Assembly: GCF_000276665.1 (NCBI RefSeq)
Contig: NW_004955446.1
Location: forward strand, 14,280,264-14,344,263
Direction of reading: 5' to 3'
Source of the DNA: Chinchilla lanigera
Taxonomy: Eukaryota; Chordata; Mammalia; Rodentia; Chinchillidae
Length of the DNA stretch: 64,000 nt
The notes beneath the pieces were generated by a model. That model had not been told where the DNA came from. It was given only the letters and a program-made list of their open reading frames with translations, and did no database searches. Numbering within the stretch: the stretch's first letter is position 1; every line of letters starts with the position of its first letter. Made by a program: the position numbers and the translations under genes. Positions 34,361 through 49,400 of this stretch are shown here, in pieces.

Positions 34361-37300
34361 TTCTCCTCTCTCTCTCTTTCTCTCTCTCTCTCTCCTCTCT
34401 CTGTCTCTCTCTCTCTCCCTCTTTCTCTCTCTCTCTCCTCTCTCTCTCTGTCTCTGTCTCTCTCCCTCTTTCTCTCTCTCTCTCTCTCTCTCCTCTCTCC
34501 CTCTCTCTCTCTCTGTCTCTCTCTCGGGTTTTTTTTTTCTTTCTTTCTTTCGGTGCTGGTAATCGAACTCAGGACCTTGCACTGGCTAGGCAGGTGCTTG
34601 TGCCGCTGAGCTACTTCTTGCCCCAGCAACTTCTCTTAAGTCTCATCGCAGGTTGGTATCAACTGCTGGAAAGTAGAAATACTATCTCAAGGCTCAAGCT
34701 GACCTTTTCAAAAGTGAGGAGCTTGTTTTGAGGATGTTTACGTCTTTTCATGCCCACTTCCTGCAGCCTTTGTGGTGCTCTGATGGGATGGCTGCCCTAA
34801 GAGTTTTAATAGCAACACTGTCTGTTCTCTCTCTCTTTTTTTTTCCTGTAGTTTGGGAAAGAGTCTCGATCATTTCCTTCAAAAGATATTCTTAAAGAGC
34901 TAGATTTTAAAGCAAAAGGAGAGCACAATCTCCTACTTACTTGACAATGTTAAATTTCAGCGACAAATGAGCAGCTTCGTTTCACACAATTTATCGGTTG
35001 AGCTAAGCTGGAAGCTGGCCTGCTGACTTTATTTCTCATCATTAAGATCTTCAAAAACTAAAATAATTTTTTCAAGTTTGTGAATAAAGTTGCTTTAAAT
35101 TCATATCATTTTTTCTTTACTGCAGTTGTACGCCTGCTTCTCTCTCTTCCAGAGATTCCCAATCTGGGTCCCTGGATCTCTCTGGAGTCACAAGTATAAA
35201 ATTTGGTTTGTCAGACTTTTAAGTGGGCCCAGCATTGAAATAAAGGTAACTATTTTCCTTCCTATAAGAAAATGTCACTTTATTATGTAGATTCAAACAG
35301 TATTCAAAAAATTATCCAAATTACTGTTTGGAATCAGAAAATATTTTCATAGATGCAATTAAATAAGAGTTGGCTTCTGTTGTTTATTAGTACTGCTCAG
35401 AGAAAATCAAGGAAAAAAATATATCAGGTTCATGAAAATTGTTCATTGGAATTCTCATTGAATATGTGGATGCTTGCTTTCTAAAAAGCAGAGTCTATAA
35501 CCAAGTTTTACATATTTTTTTGAAAGCTGCATTGTTCTAAAGTGAACTTTTAACAAAAACGTAAGTGCTTTCTTCCCTGGGCGAAGCTCAGAGCAGTTCA
35601 AATTCAAAGTCTGCATTTCCCTTGGCTCCGTGTCTGACTTTCCATGCCAGCCTCTGAAGACAGGCCATGAGCTTTCACGGAGTTTCCTAAGCCAGAGGCA
35701 GAAAAGCTTTGTCTGTTGTGTGGATTCATTTTCCCTGGGACAAGAGTGGGATGGCAGTGCTGTGAGCTGTGTTCTCAGGCACTGAGCGAGGCATGGCATT
35801 CACAGGGACATTGGTCTTTTGAGCAAGTCTGTGGGCTGGAGCTGCGGACAGAGGCCAACTGCCCAGCTGAACTTGGGGACAGAGTCATGAACTCACATCC
35901 AACTTGGAACAAAAGCTTCGAGAGGAAAATGCCGAGGGCTCTGCCAGCAGATTAGCTAGGCATGGAAGTCCCACTGGACGGTATCTAAAAACGGCATATG
36001 CTAACCAGAGTCTCAGCGTGAATGAGAGTTGTCTGTGCCAGCTTCTGGAACAGAAAAGCTTTGTTTTCTGTGAAAGCACACTTCTCTGAAGGGCCATTTC
36101 TATAAAGGGGCTCATTATAGTTTTTTAGAATATAAGACCATGAATGAACTTGCCACACTGTATCAGTCTGGTTGTAAGATGTACTATGTTTTCAAAAATC
36201 CTTCAATAATAAATGGCTAACTTATTAGGCATGCTTCTGGACTTCTTAAAAATACTCTTCAATGCAATTTATGATTTAAATAGTCATAACTTAGATGTTA
36301 TGGCCTATAATGTAGATGGTTTCATATAAGCATAGGAGAGAGAGCAGTAGAGCTGGTGCAAGGTTGGAGAAGGGGCACAGGGCATCCCTGACAAAACAAA
36401 GCGCTTTTGTTGAGCCTTCCTTTGGATCACACTTCTTGGAAGGCCAGCAGTGGGGCCCGAAGGAGGGCAATTGTATCACTGAACTTTCTAAATAGCAAAT
36501 GCCCTTGCTAAAGCTGAACACAGGAGATGTCAGATTCGCAGAGTTTCAGTAAGATACTTCCATATCCATGGGGGTAAAAAAAAAAAAAAAGTGATTATCT
36601 GCATGTGTAGACACAGAAAGCCTTTTGGGGGGAAAGATATGATACACTCACCGTGACAGTGTTCTCTTCGATCACATATATTTGAGGATTATAGGTATCG
36701 ATTTCCGCAGTTGCTGTCAGCTGTACTGTCTGGAAAGTGGACTAGAACACACAGGAAAGAAAATACTTTATTGTAGCCATAGAAAACCCGCCATGTTTAT
36801 AATTTATTTCCTGGTAGAAAGTAGTGAGCAAACGAATGAACGCTAATTGTGAAGCAGGACCCTTTGTGTAGCAGGCCTGCTCATCAGAAGCCGCTGGAAA
36901 ACTTCTAAAATGTGCGGATGATTGGGCCCAGTCACTGCAAAAGAAACAAATCTCTGGGTGTGAGGTTCAGACATAAGCCAGTTAAAACTTCTCCCTAGGT
37001 GATTTGACCTCGAAGAGTGTTGAAAAAGAAGGGTTTAAATGTTTTTAATTGGGAAAAATAATAATTAAGATTTTTTTTAAAAGTTCAAGATATGACAGGC
37101 ATTACACGCAGTATTTTTATGTACTTACCTAAATGAATCACAGAATGAAATGGAAAAATCAACACTTAAAAGATAAGACAGTTTTCTTCTGGGGTGCAGA
37201 TGCCTTACATAATATTATTAAAAGTGCACTTGAACTTCGCCATGCATGGCCGCAGCAGACACCTTAACTCTTTTGACATATTTTATCATATCAGGAATAA

Positions 37301-40300
37301 TGTCAGGTTTCCTAATTTAAGTGTTTCTACAAAATAGTACTGGATATATGAAGTAGGTATATAGAAAGGTCATACATTTTATGCTGACATTCAGTCTATT
37401 TACAGAAAAGAATATCTTTTCAATGGAAACGTTATTGATATATATTCTTCATGGTGTTTGTTGTCCCTGTAGTATAAATATTGGGTCTGAGGCTCACTGT
37501 AACTCAGATTTTAGAGCTGTTTTCACATGCTCTGGCTCCTAGGACTCAGTGTTTCTGGTTACTAGGGCACAAGACTCAACACACTCTATGAGGTCATTTG
37601 CTAAGCTGTATCTAACAGCCAGAAAGAGAATATATTTCCAAAGAGTGAGCAATTTATTTCCTTCACACTGGCTGAGTCTCTGGTTACTCTTAATCTCCTC
37701 AAGATGGAAGATTGCGTCACAAGTTAACCCCCATCCTTGGTCCCTTAAACATATATTATGTGGGAAACATAAAGACTATCAATAATGCTTTAAGTTTTTT
37801 ACAAAAGGGAAGTAGCAGTTGAGTGAATGCTAGCTTTTTCATTGCTCCTGTAGCTGAAAGATATAATACACCACTGCTATGCCTGCACTCCAAAAGCAGG
37901 CCCTTCTCACAGGTACATGGTATCCTGCAGGTTTGACAAGCAGAGGTAGGCAGACCACACATGTGGGATAACCAAGCAGCATGGCTGCTAGCATTCACCA
38001 TGGCTTCTTACAAATGTAGCCATTCAATTGGGAAGGCTTTGTGATAAAACTACTTCAAATGTTAAGCTGACTTGCACCACATCAGAACAAGAATGGCAGG
38101 AAAAGGCGGCACATCACTGGGCTCTGAGAGAGGAAATGAGATAAAGTTTCAGACTGGATCTCCCAGGTGGGCTCAGAAACCTCTCCTTTGCTGTTGAAAC
38201 AGCTGAAAACCAAGTGGAGATAAACGTGACCTTTCTCAAAGAAGGCAGATGTTTGCTACTTGACCTTCAGTGACCCTTGGGTGTTTCCTCAGTTTAACCA
38301 ACATAAGCATGTTGAACGGATAAGCAATATACTTTATGTTTGCTTCTAGAACTGAAACTGCTGCATCTGAAAGCTGTTGGAAAGGTCCTTTGAAAACGGC
38401 TTACAGTTCAAATGGTGTAGTGTGAACTACACTTAAGAAAAATCAAATGCTTTCTACAGAGCTGGCATTTTGACGTGCAAAAGTCAGCTTTCCTTCCCAT
38501 TTGGCAGAGTTTCCTATGAAAACACTTGTTCCTCAAATCCACAGAGCCAGAAACAAATTGGTAAAACTGAGCACGAAGGTGCTGCAGCTGGGAAAGCGCT
38601 ACAGCAAACAGCAGGCGCCCGCCTTGGAGAACTTGTCTTCTCAAGGCCTAGAAACAAACGCAGCGAACAAGAAGAAAAAAATAAGCACAACAGAAAACCA
38701 TGCTCCTCATTTCCTCATGCCTCCAATTCTCTATTTTTTTTCTAACCTTTCACCACTCCTTTATTTTAATTGCGTCTTCATAAAAAAATATTGCTCATAT
38801 TTTGGCTCCAGGGAAAAGTTACAAAGGCTCTCAGTCCTCTAATCTTGCACAAAACTCCATAACAAAGAATGGTGGTTATTGGAAAAGTCATGAGAAGTAG
38901 GAAGTAGAACCCTCTTTTAAGCACCCCTGGAACTGATCCATTTGTTTAGAAAAAAGAAGAAAACAAGAAAGTAAAAACTGCACACTCCCCAAGAGGTTTC
39001 AGACTAAGTTATATTTTACCACCTCAATCAAAGCCAGTGTGAGCAAAAGGGATGGCTAGTCACTGAAGCGTCAGGTTGAAGGAGGCCTGTCAATCTGCAT
39101 ATTTTTCACACCAGACTGCAATTCTGGTTAGGCAAATCCCTACTGAAATACTGCTACAGTAGCCACACACCTGCCCAACAGAAAAACAACACTGACATTG
39201 TTTAGCACTTTCTTCAAATTTTTCATAGGCATTGAAATGACTTACAAGTTGTGTGCTGACTGTTCTCATCAGAGGAAAGGGAAAGCAATAGAGAAGAGGG
39301 TTATGGCTAAACAGGAAAACAGATCCTTGTTATAGTTGATACACTGTGTCAACTTGAGTCTAGAGGTTTGACTAAGTGACTCAGCAGGGAGCCAGGGTGC
39401 TTACTTTGTATACATCCTGAGCCTGCGGAAGAGGAGGGCACTATGTGAGTGCTACACATTCCCTGGGTGGAGGTGGCCGGTTTAGGATGTAAGGGAGGAA
39501 AGAGGCTGCTTGTGGCCATTCCTCCTTTTTGCTTTTGTTGCTTTGCTGTTTTCTGCCGGCATAAACAGTAGCCCTCAGAGCCAGCCAAATATGGACTGAA
39601 ACCTCCATGAACTGTAAGCTAAATAAACCTTTTCTTCCTTCATTTTTGGTGTCAGGTATTTTGTCTCAGCAACAAGAAAAAAGTAACCCTTTTCGTCTCA
39701 GTAACAAGAAAAAAGTAACCTATTTTGTCTCAGCAACAAGAAAAAAGACAATCCTTTTGCTGGATTTGTCTCCTGGGTAGTTTGAGATCCATCCAACAAT
39801 TGGCTGTGACCTCAACCGGAGGCACAGCAACACCTACACCTTGATGGGGGTGTGGTAGAGAAGACCTGGAGGAAGGAAATGTGAGGTCTTGGTGGGAGAA
39901 CAAAGCAGATGACATTTGTAGCAGAGGGTAGCAGAGGCGACTTTGTCAACCATTCCTGAGATATTAAAGGCTGGCATGGAGTCCTTAAGAAGCAGACTTT
40001 CTCATGAGCTCCCCACTGATTCTGAGGCACAGACCGGCAAGCGGTGAGGGGTGACGGCAGCGTACTGACTTCTATAGTAAAACTGCTCTGGGTTATTCAG
40101 CCACCACCAACATCAACAAGAACGCTATTTTGTCAAAGGGTACAAACTCTTTGACAATGAAGCTTGTCACTGATGAGTCCAATAAATGAAGCTGATACTT
40201 ACTGCAGCAAAAGTCCTGTTCCAAATTCGGGTAGACACATTAATGAAGTATTCTCCTTTTATGTCAAGGTTTTTGAACCAGCAGATGACATTGCTACAGG

Positions 40301-43300
40301 AAGCAGTGCTGCAGTCCTTTCAGATTAGAGTCAATAGTGAAAGAAGAGAGGGTTAGCATGGATGTAAAAAATAAATGCTAAAAGTTTAAAAAGATAACTA
40401 AAACACAGTAGTGGGAAAGATCTAGGGGTAACAAGCAGTCTCAGGAACTGCCTTTATAACCCTTTTGCAAGGGATTCTGGTACTATGTCACAAAACTTGC
40501 ACACTCCCCCAGGCATTTCTTATCTGTATAGACAACTTCAGGATAAAAAACCAGAAATGTGTGAAGCAAATATACAACTGTGTTTATTGCACTACTAACA
40601 ACAGTAATAACAAAACACAGTAACTCACCTTATCAACAATGTACTAGTTAGATCAGTCAAAGGACATGAACAAAAATTATTATAATTTATTCATTAAACC
40701 TAGCAATAAAGATGAATTTCTTAGGTTAAAAAAAGTTGACAGATAAAGAATAGTGGTTGTCAGGATTTGCAAGGAAGAAGAGATGAACAGGTAAAGCACA
40801 GAATTTGAGGGCAGTGAAACTACTTTTTATGAAATTAGAATTCTGTATACATGTCATATATTTGTCAAAATTTAGAGCATGGATTTTTATGATGCCAACA
40901 GTAAACCCTCAGATAAACTGTGGAGTTTGCGTGACAGTGATACACCAAGGTTGGTTCACCTAGTAACAACAGTACCACTCTAGCTCTGGACAGTGGAGGA
41001 GACAAGATTATGTGGGGAGAGGAGCAAGATGGGAAATTTTTGAAGATTCCCCTTTTTGCTGTGAAACTAAACTTGCCTTAAAAATAAAATGTATTTTTAA
41101 AAAGTCTGTTATATTGGCCCATCCCCAAGGACAAAAGGTATTATGGCCCACTTATGTAACAGGGTACATATATACCTAAGTGCGTTAATGCCATTAAATG
41201 AAGACACAATTTTATTTTCTGCTTCTCTCCTATCCTTCACAAAATTAAACAGTTGCGATGCAAGGTTTAAACCAGGAGAGTATCATTCAGTACGTTTGAT
41301 AAGGGAAAGCTGTGGATAATTTAGGGTTCCTTGTTTACCAAATGTGTACTTCTTTGAACACTTGCTATGTGATGAAAATATATGTCAAGCACTATGCTAG
41401 GATGGTAGACTAATGTCTTTCCCTAAAGGGCGTAGCTCAGGAACAGGAGATAATGAGATATTAAGAGGCAAAAGAGGGTAGCATGTTCAACAGTTAATAA
41501 AAATCATCAGCGGTTATGTTGTGGGAAGAATTGAGGGACTTTATCTCCACAGCACATCTCCAGTCCCCTCACAGCTCTGCCACAGTTTTAAAGTACACCA
41601 CACAGTTATTTCACATGTATCCTTTTGATATCAAAAGCTCTGGACGTTTCATTTGCAAGTACTGGCATAAGTTATCATTCTAATAGCCTAGGCTTGAGAA
41701 TCTATTTTCTAAATCTGAATTCATACAAGCCATCAAAAGCAAAAAATGAGAAAACTCTGTGATACCAGCTGGTTGGAGACAAGCTCCTTGATTTCAAGTA
41801 AAAGAAACCTTAAACTCCTGCAAGAAACTTCAATGGTTAACCTGTTCTCACCAATTCTTTCATGTGCCGGAAGTTTTCTCTCTTGAAAGATACCGAAGAA
41901 GGGGTCTGACCCAGTTTCAGTGGATTTATTTCTGCATTACAACTGATGTCACCAGCCTAAAAACAAGAACCCCAAGTCAGATTTGGAAGCAAAGTGCTTT
42001 AATGATGTTCTTTTCTTAGGTTAGGAAATCTTCCCCACCTGTTAGGGGAAGGGAGGGAGGGTCTGTTAGGCTTCTTCTCACAGCGCAGACATAGCCACAC
42101 CTCCTGTGATCACTGAGATGAACCATTGTATTCAGATCTTCTAATGTGATGACAAAATGGCTAGGTTTCAGAGACTGCTGTGGCTTAGATGTGTTTTGTA
42201 GTACAGGTTCCCTGGAAGTTTGGTCACTAGGTGACAGAGTTAAGAGGTATGAATGGGACCTTGAATACTTGGAGCCTAGTGGGAGGGCTGTAGGTTAACT
42301 GGGAGTGTGTCTTTAGAAGGGACAGAGGCATTCCAGCCCCACTCTAGTTTCTGATTTGGTCATTGTCTCTTTCTTCCCTTTCCTCCCCTCCCTTTCCTCT
42401 TCCTCCCCTCCCTCCACCCCCATGCAGCTTCTTTTCCTATCATCCACCATGAGGTCCTCACTAGAGCTGAAGTGATGCTGAAATCATGCACTTGAATCTC
42501 TAGGACTGTGAGGTAAATCTCTAGAACTGTGAACTTTAAAAACCTTTTTCCTTTAGAAAAGTATCAAGGCTCAGGTTTGTCTTGTAAGAATGCCAAATGG
42601 TCTATCACAAAACCCACATATAATAAGACAAGTCTGTAATATGAACACACTGTGAGTGACCTAATTCGAGGTTCTTTTCTTTTTTTTTTTTTTTAAGTTT
42701 TTCTGCGGTACCGGGAATTGAACTCATGACCTTGCGCTTGCCAGGCAGGTGCTGTGCTGCTGAGCTAAATCCCCAGCCCCTCGAGGTTCTTTTCTGTGGA
42801 ATGGTTTAGGATTTTAATTTCCTAGTCTTCCATGCACGCTACAGGAAGACACTACTGTAAGATGAGCTCAGTGCTAGACTAAAGGTGAGCCAATTGCAAG
42901 GGGTTTGAGAAGAGAAGTGGTTCTTGGCCCAGGTAGAGCCACTGGAGAGCTTTAAAGAAAAGCACTGATGTTAAAGATCTTATCTTTAGCAATTCTGACT
43001 CAATGTTCAAAGCATCACTCTTCTTTAAAATGAACCTAGGGTGACTGTAGTGAATAGGCAGGGCTGGGTGTTACTAGCTGAAAGTCTGGGCTGGCTGAAG
43101 ACCAGTTACTACTGCAGTGCGTAGACCTACTGTGCTCTCGCCATGGGCTCAAGCTGTCACTCTCAGTCTTCTCTCCTGACCACGGCCTGACAAAGTTCAA
43201 CCTTCACCTGACCACAGGAGGGATTCTAGAATATAATTTTTCCTGTCTATAAATATCTAGACTCAGACATTCTTTTTTAAAATAATAGCTTGCTTCTAAT

Positions 43301-46300
43301 ATGACATTATGTGAGTTACTGGTACCTGGGATGCATAAGCATTATCTGCTGTTTTTCATCTATAACATGTCAGACGCCATTGCCCCAGATAGTTATTTCC
43401 ATCTTGAAAATGCACATTTTTATAAGCTATCTTGTTATTCTTACCTGGTCCGTGTGTATGTCAGTCAGGTACATGAGTGGGTTCTTTTCCTTGGTGTACT
43501 GAGGGATGTGGATATTTACAGATGCCATGCTTACTGGGACAAGTCCTGTTGTTACCTGGGTGGGGAAGAAAATGCTCTAGAATCACTGCATGGTGCAAGT
43601 GATGCAAGGAACATGATTAGCAGTTCCCGTGCTGATAAGGGGCAACTATAAAGTACAAGTGATCAGAGGTGTGGCTTGAGCAAAGGGTTCAATCTCTAAT
43701 TTTCTCATTCATACAACAAAGATAATCAGAAATTCAGTTGGTTGTGCTGGTATACCAGCTGTCCTCACTGGTAGGGGTTTTGCTGTAAATGGCCAGTGTT
43801 TATGTCTTACTGGCTGTTAAATTTTTTAAACAAGGAATAATAATAATTCCACCCTCACACCCAATCTGGCAATTAAATGGCACAAAAGCACTTGATACAA
43901 TGTCTGATACTTATTATATGCTCTATAAACATTATTTTATTTTTACTATGAATCAATTAAATGTCCTACTAAACAATGTGGCTACTGAGTACCATATTTT
44001 ATAAACTCCAGTATCTGGATAGCAAGTCAAGATTCTTTCATGTTTTTAACAATCACAAAACTGTGGGTCATAGCCAGGAAATAGACTAATAGAGAAGGAA
44101 CAAAAATAAAATGATTTTGACTGAGGGTGATGGATGAATTCTTTTTTACTTTCTGAAGATCCTGTAATATTATTATGTTATGAAACAGTCATTTTTTACA
44201 ACTGAATTTCCCTTTACATAATTCATTATTGTTTTTAGATTAATACTTATTCATAGACATTAGAATTTGAGTCAAAAATATTTTTAGATACTGGGACTGT
44301 AGGTGTAGCTCAGTGGTTGAGTGCTTACCTAGTATGTGCAAGGCCCTGGGCTCAAGGCCCAGCACTATTGTACGTCTATCTATCTATCTATATATTTTTT
44401 CAATATTACCTAGTCCAGGACACATAACTCTGCCAAACTCTGTTGTTTACTTTTCTGTGATCTACCCCACTGGTTCTCAGAGTACGACACGTGGCCTAGC
44501 AGCATTAGCACCACGTGGGAGCTTTTTAGAAATACAAATTCGTGAGGCCCATCCCAGACCCACTGACTGGGGTGCAGCTAGCATCGGTGCTTTAACAAGC
44601 TCCCAGATGATTTAATGCATGCCCAAGTGTGAGAACCACTGGTATATTTTTACTTCATTTTATTTTCTTCTTTTCCCAGACTCATTTTTTTCTTTTCCTC
44701 TTTTCCTAGTTTGCCATCCTTAGGACAGACTTACCAACCTTAAGAGAGAAGATGAATTTTGGGCCAATTTCTTCAAAGTTGTGCACGATAGCAGGAACAT
44801 TCTCATCTGAGGCAACTTCATAAAAGTTTATGTTGGTGGATCTGTTGGATATTTGTAAAGTAATGACTATCCTACATTAAAATCAACTTTTTTAGCTTCC
44901 TCACGTGAAAGACAACAGGAGGTATTTGTCTTTTTGGTCTGATCAGAGGCTGGGAAGGATGGTGGGGAGGGAGGGTACTAAGAGGCTGGATACAGAATGA
45001 GAAAACACAACTAGAAGTAGTAAGTTCTGATGTTTTACAGCATATGCAGGTTACTATGGTTCACAATCACCTATTATATATTTGTGAATAATTAGAGGAC
45101 AGGAGCTCAAAGTCTCCAAAGATAAAGTAATGATAAGGACAAAAGAATGCAAATTACCCTGATTTGTTCAGTACACATAATATATATACATACTGAAATT
45201 GTATATGTGTACTGAAATATCATACCATATCCTATAAATATGTACAATTATTTTTTGTCAATCAAAATTTTTTTAAAAAATTAAATGGATGAAAATGCCC
45301 AACCACCTCTGATTTTATAATACATTGTATGCCTATACTGAATTATTGCTCTGAAAGCCATGTATATGTATGTACTATCGAAGTTATAACACTAAAGTCT
45401 TAAAAAGCAGTAGATGAAACCAAAAGATTGTTATGGTCTTATGGTCCAGAACAAGTTTTTAAAACTGAAATAAATTCAAGATATATCCCTTCATGGTCTT
45501 TCTGCTGAGATTCTGTGTGTCATATGGTTGTGAGTTGTCAAGTTTCTAAATTAATCACAAACGTATTACTTTAGAACTCATAGAGAAACTGTTCCCAGGG
45601 TTGCTCCATTAACTGGTATTTTAATGTAGTGGACACTCGGCACTTGTTGATTGGATGGGATGAATGGATTTATAAGCCAGGGTTCTCCCACTTGCTATAG
45701 GTGAAATACAATGATGAGGTATTGGGTAGTAGCTCCTGCATTATTCATTACTAGATGCCTGTGAAACAGGACATCCATTTATTTTATTAATCTTTCTTCC
45801 TAGCCATTTCTAGTTCCAAACCAACTCTGATGATTTGGCTCTGAATTTGGAGTATTCAAATTGGCGTCTACCACTAGTGGAGCCATCTTGGAGATGGATG
45901 ACCCACACATTTTATTAGGCTACACTTAAAGGCATTGGACTGATCTGGACCTCTTTGCTTGAAATGGCAACTAATTTTTGCAAGCAAAGTGATGTCTCTG
46001 TCAAAGGAACTGCCATAGACTATTTGCATTGGTATGAAATGACATCTCCCACTTTCTCACTCATTTTGGGGGCTCTGAGGTTGTATTCCAACCAGGGCAG
46101 CTTCTTTGGGTTTAGGGGTATGGAGGAGTAGGTAGCAGGAGAAAGAGTCTCACAGGTACTATGTATGTCCTCTCTGTTTATTCTCTATGAACAGTTTATT
46201 GGGAAAGCAGACTAGGTTTTGAAATAGGCATTCTGGCTATGTATGCATGGATTATTCTCTGTGCATTACAGAATGTGTTTGTGTTAGCTCCTAAGCAGGG

Positions 46301-46400
46301 CCAATTTCTAAACTGATTAATATTTTCTACTTTTTGCATTATAAAGAGAGGTGATGATTTTCACTTGTTGTGTAAGTTTTCCCTAAATTACTTAAGTAAC

Positions 46401-46445
<45 letters not shown>

Positions 46446-49400
46446 AACATATACACAGCAGCTGCAGCAGTGAGCTGTTCTCAGAGGGAATCCTGTTATA
46501 AAAATAATTCTACCATCACTATTTCTACCATCCTATTCATACAATATAGGTGCACATGTATGTAATATCAAAGTGGTGGCTAAAGGATATGCTCAGTCAT
46601 TGGGTATGACATTTTTTGAAAAGTCTGAAAAAATGTTTGTTAAAAATGTTTTTAGCACTATTGCTTGTGATGGCTAAACACACAAATGGAAATGCAAAGC
46701 AACAGCATATTAATATCAGGGGGGCCATATAAACTATAAAACACCCAGGAATAGATTAAGCTAGATGTTTGGCCTGATATGAGAATTTCTCTAAGACTAC
46801 ATAAAATGCAAAACATAGAGAAATATTTTATTGTTCCTCTTGGGTAAACAAAATGTTGGCACACAATTGTGTGCATGCATATATGTGTGCAGTCCGTATA
46901 TACATCTTAGTTAGATCAACCATATGTCTGAAAAATATTCCCAAATAAACACATTTGTCATCTATGGGGAATATCACCAGGGAGGAGGGAGGAACTCACT
47001 TTACTTTTCGTTGTGCATCTTTCTTTAATGTCTGGATTTTCTATCTGTGGTGTACATTTAATGTTTTTCTTTTAAAGAAAAGAAAAAAAAATCTGGAGAA
47101 TTATGCATGTGTAGGAGAAGCCATTTCAGCTTTTTCTTCATAATTCTCTATATTAAATTTTTAAATATATACTTTTTAAAACATTGGAGTGTATTGGAAT
47201 CCAAATTACCATCACAAAAATACATAGCTTAGATGTCAGTAAGTAAGAGTGCAGTCCCGTTTCAATTTTATGTTTATTTTATGTTAAAATTCTGTGGGGG
47301 AAAATTGGCCAAGATGGCAGAGTGGAACGACAAAAGTGTTAACGAAAGTGTTTGGGAGAGAAAGGATTCATATAAGTGAGAAGGAACTACTTAGGTAATG
47401 CAGTAATATCAATCTTTGTGCCTGAAGTTGTTTTCAGTAGTTATCTTAGCAAGCGGGAGTACTTTGAAATCTGCAGTCACTGATGAGTTTTTCAGGAATG
47501 GGTGACTTGGGCTGTACTTTGTTTCCACTCTCGCATTTGCCATTCACTTGATACCGAAACATTCTTTTCTTCTTTGCTCATATGTCTCAGGCCCCAGACA
47601 GGACGACATAGTTTTCTTTTTGTTTTTGCTTGGTGATTTATTGGATGACGTACGTAATCAATGCTTTCAGAGGCTGGGATCATGGAGTAGGAGATAGCGA
47701 AGCTACTTGTCACTGGGCCTGAGCAAACATGACTACATGTTTTTCTGGCCCACCCATCTGCACAGGGCAGCAGCCTGGGCGCTTCACTGGGGTAAGAATA
47801 CTGGTTACCACCCTGGGTGGGCACGGCCCGTGGCCTGTGCACCTGCAGAGCAGTGCCCGGTGTGCCTGTGCCATGAACCAGCCTCGCTTCGGAGAGCTAA
47901 ACTGCTATTAACCTATTAGCACCTGTGGGATTTGGGCTCAATCCAGTTCCTCAGACACTCGTTGCTGGGAACAATGCAGTAGCTGGCATATACTTGTATA
48001 ACATTTTATCTGCTGCTCTCAGGTTTACTTGCTTTGGTAAGGCAAGATAAAAGAATAAAGCAGTTCTTCACACATGACATCCTCTGGAAAATCCCTCATT
48101 TCCTCCTGATGGGAAGAAAACCCTAATCTGTTATGTCAGAGATTTTCCACTCAGAAGCTAGACCAGATCTAATTTCTATATGTGACTCTGTGATGTGGGA
48201 CTCTATTCAATATTCATTGCAGACTTCCCGTGTGCAAAGCAGGCCCCAGCGGGCTTCAGTGTCCAGAGATAGAGGTACTGCTTGACATCTCATGTGCCCA
48301 GCAGGAAGTGAGAAGAAAGTACTAACAACTAGTAGGGTCCCTGAGTCTGTTTCAGCTTCCAGGGAAGGTTTGTGGCCCTGCCAAGATCCTGGAGGGGAGT
48401 TTTCCTATGGTCAGTGGGAAAGTATTTTTCCTCTGCCTTTCGATGCTGCTTTCAACAAACCTAAAGAGTTACTCAAGGTTTTCCTAGGCTGTGACCTGTC
48501 TGTGGACTTCTGATTTAGTTGGCAGGGGAAGACACATTCTTTAGCTAGGTCTGAATGTGCTATAAACCAGTGTGGTGTCCTTGGTGATAGGCCACCTACT
48601 TATAACAGGCTTCACTTACCTGGTTAAGTGAATTTCAGCATCATACAGGAGAGGAATTTTGAGGCTGACTGAATTATCTGCTTTGTTTGCTTCCTCACTT
48701 TCACTATTGAAAAAAACATTAGGGAATTGCTTAAGGTGAAACATTATAAAAACCATCGATCATCATGAATGACTTTATTTTGTCTTACCTGAATGCTTGG
48801 AAGCTGAAGGCTGCCTGATTCTGAAGGTGCTGAAGGTTGAAGTCGAAGTTGATAGTGAATGTCACCTGCACACAAAATTAAGACTCATCAATCTATGATG
48901 CTTCTACCCAGGAAAAGAAAAATAGTCCCCATAAAAACAAACTCATTCCAATCTGATCCTGAAGTTTTTTTTTCCTTAAGCTTTCAAAGTCATAGAGTAT
49001 CTCTCTCAGTCTACCTTGCTCTAGCATGCTTCCTTTAAAATTAGAAAAGCTTAAATTTCAGCAGACAACTGGAAGTTATCCAGCCACCTATACCTGGTTG
49101 AAATGTAAAGCCTTGTGGTACTATAAAACTTATGTAGCAGAGATTAACAGGTGATTTCTGTAATTCCGTGGGAACTGTGGCCAAAATTGGTCAATATACC
49201 AAGGCAAAAAAGAACTTTGCTCGTGTGTGCTTTGTGCATGAACTGCATGGAGGAGAAAACACTGCTATTATTAATTTCAAAGAAATAATTCAGTTATTAT
49301 GAAACTTCATCTAAGGATGCAGCTGGTTATCTTGTGACTGCTATCAAGTGACAGCGTCTAACCCAGAAGATGTTATACTGGTAAATTAACGTGATGCTGA

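Noticed and set aside
34283..34629. Arg/Glu-rich open frames of about 100 codons
   Set aside because: Translation of the GA microsatellite and ID SINE; low complexity.
39658..39750. Tandem 31-bp units as a CRISPR-like array
   Set aside because: No spacers, mammalian DNA, and the units are the end of an LTR.
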